DNA of 14,211 nucleotides, taken from assembly GCA_013151235.1 (NCBI GenBank), contig JAADIO010000072.1:1-14211 (forward strand), given 5' to 3'. Positions 14,080 to 14,211 of the stretch are shown in pieces; position 1 is the stretch's first letter, and each line of letters starts with the position of its first letter. Both the position numbers and the translations under genes were made by a program. The stretch comes from Deltaproteobacteria bacterium (GTDB taxonomy: Bacteria > CG2-30-53-67). The notes under the pieces were generated by a model that made no database searches, was not told the origin of the DNA, and worked only from the letters and a program-made list of their open reading frames with translations.

Positions 14080-14211
14080 AGAACCGTCTCCCAGTTCTGC
14101 AGGAGGTCTTGCATCTCCTCAATGCTGATGCCGAGCATCTCTGCGCCCCGGCTGAGCGAGATTTTGTCCTTCTCGACGGCTTCCATGACCAGCCGACTTA
14201 AACGGTCTTCC
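14076..14211 (-). CDS. HTH antitoxin, C-terminal part (truncated by window edge)
   Basis: The last 44 residues of this protein are visible and the start lies beyond the right edge. They contain DKISLSRGAEMLGISIEEMQDLL, a helix-turn-helix or ribbon-helix type DNA-binding element of the kind found in short UPF0175-like antitoxins paired with PIN-domain toxins. The stop overlaps the toxin start by four bases. The role as antitoxin is inferred from this architecture. Length and exact family cannot be judged. Confidence 0.75.
   Translation of the reverse strand, partial: EDRLSRLVMEAVEKDKISLSRGAEMLGISIEEMQDLLQNWETVL

Overview
This is a bacterial chromosomal segment, GC-rich by eye, with genes on both strands, strong Shine-Dalgarno sites and clear sigma-70-like, sigma-54-like and CRP/FNR-like signals. 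The gene mix resembles an anaerobic or facultative Proteobacterium/Desulfobacterota-like ('deltaproteobacterial') lineage: a sulfane-sulfur relay with sulfide:quinone oxidoreductase, a SlyD-type foldase, a sodium-coupled NSS transporter and a YgbA-type nitrosative-stress protein. That taxonomic placement is inference only; no rRNA is present.

Layout. 1-226: gene-poor edge with no identifiable gene. 296-882: a complete mazEF toxin-antitoxin module with its own promoter and palindromic operator, flanked by imperfect 20-bp direct repeats (198-217 and 921-940). 940-4570 (minus): a full-length hydantoinase A/B fusion of the 5-oxoprolinase (OPLAH) type, intact except for one frameshift near 4036 that looks like an 11-bp deletion, so probably a young pseudogene. 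4571-5221: a long divergent regulatory region with short palindromes and a near-consensus sigma-54 promoter preceded by a palindromic candidate activator site.

5222-7998: the most interesting unit, an apparent four-gene operon DsrE-like / TusA / SQR-family flavoprotein / DUF1641, closed by a strong intrinsic terminator at 8040-8068. The gene set suggests oxidation of sulfide into the quinone pool, with the sulfane sulfur passed to TusA and DsrE thiols. The sigma-54 promoter implies that an enhancer-binding protein switches it on. A convergent CPA2 cation/proton antiporter with a C-terminal RCK (TrkA-N/TrkA-C) module follows on the minus strand (8084-9997), then divergently a SlyD-like FKBP isomerase (10141-10653) with terminator, and an NSS-family sodium symporter (10823-12349).

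12356-13123: a CRP/FNR-superfamily site placed about 42 bp upstream of a predicted start point (class II geometry) precedes a 45-residue zinc-ribbon-like protein and a YgbA_NO-family protein, separated by a REP-like inverted repeat. This looks like a small nitrosative-stress or anaerobiosis-controlled unit.

13202-14211: tRNA-Asn(GTT) with promoter and terminator, a truncated GIY-YIG endonuclease start directly behind it, and a minus-strand PIN-domain toxin / HTH antitoxin pair that runs off the right edge. The window therefore has toxin-antitoxin modules at both ends, and the tRNA locus shows signs of gene replacement.
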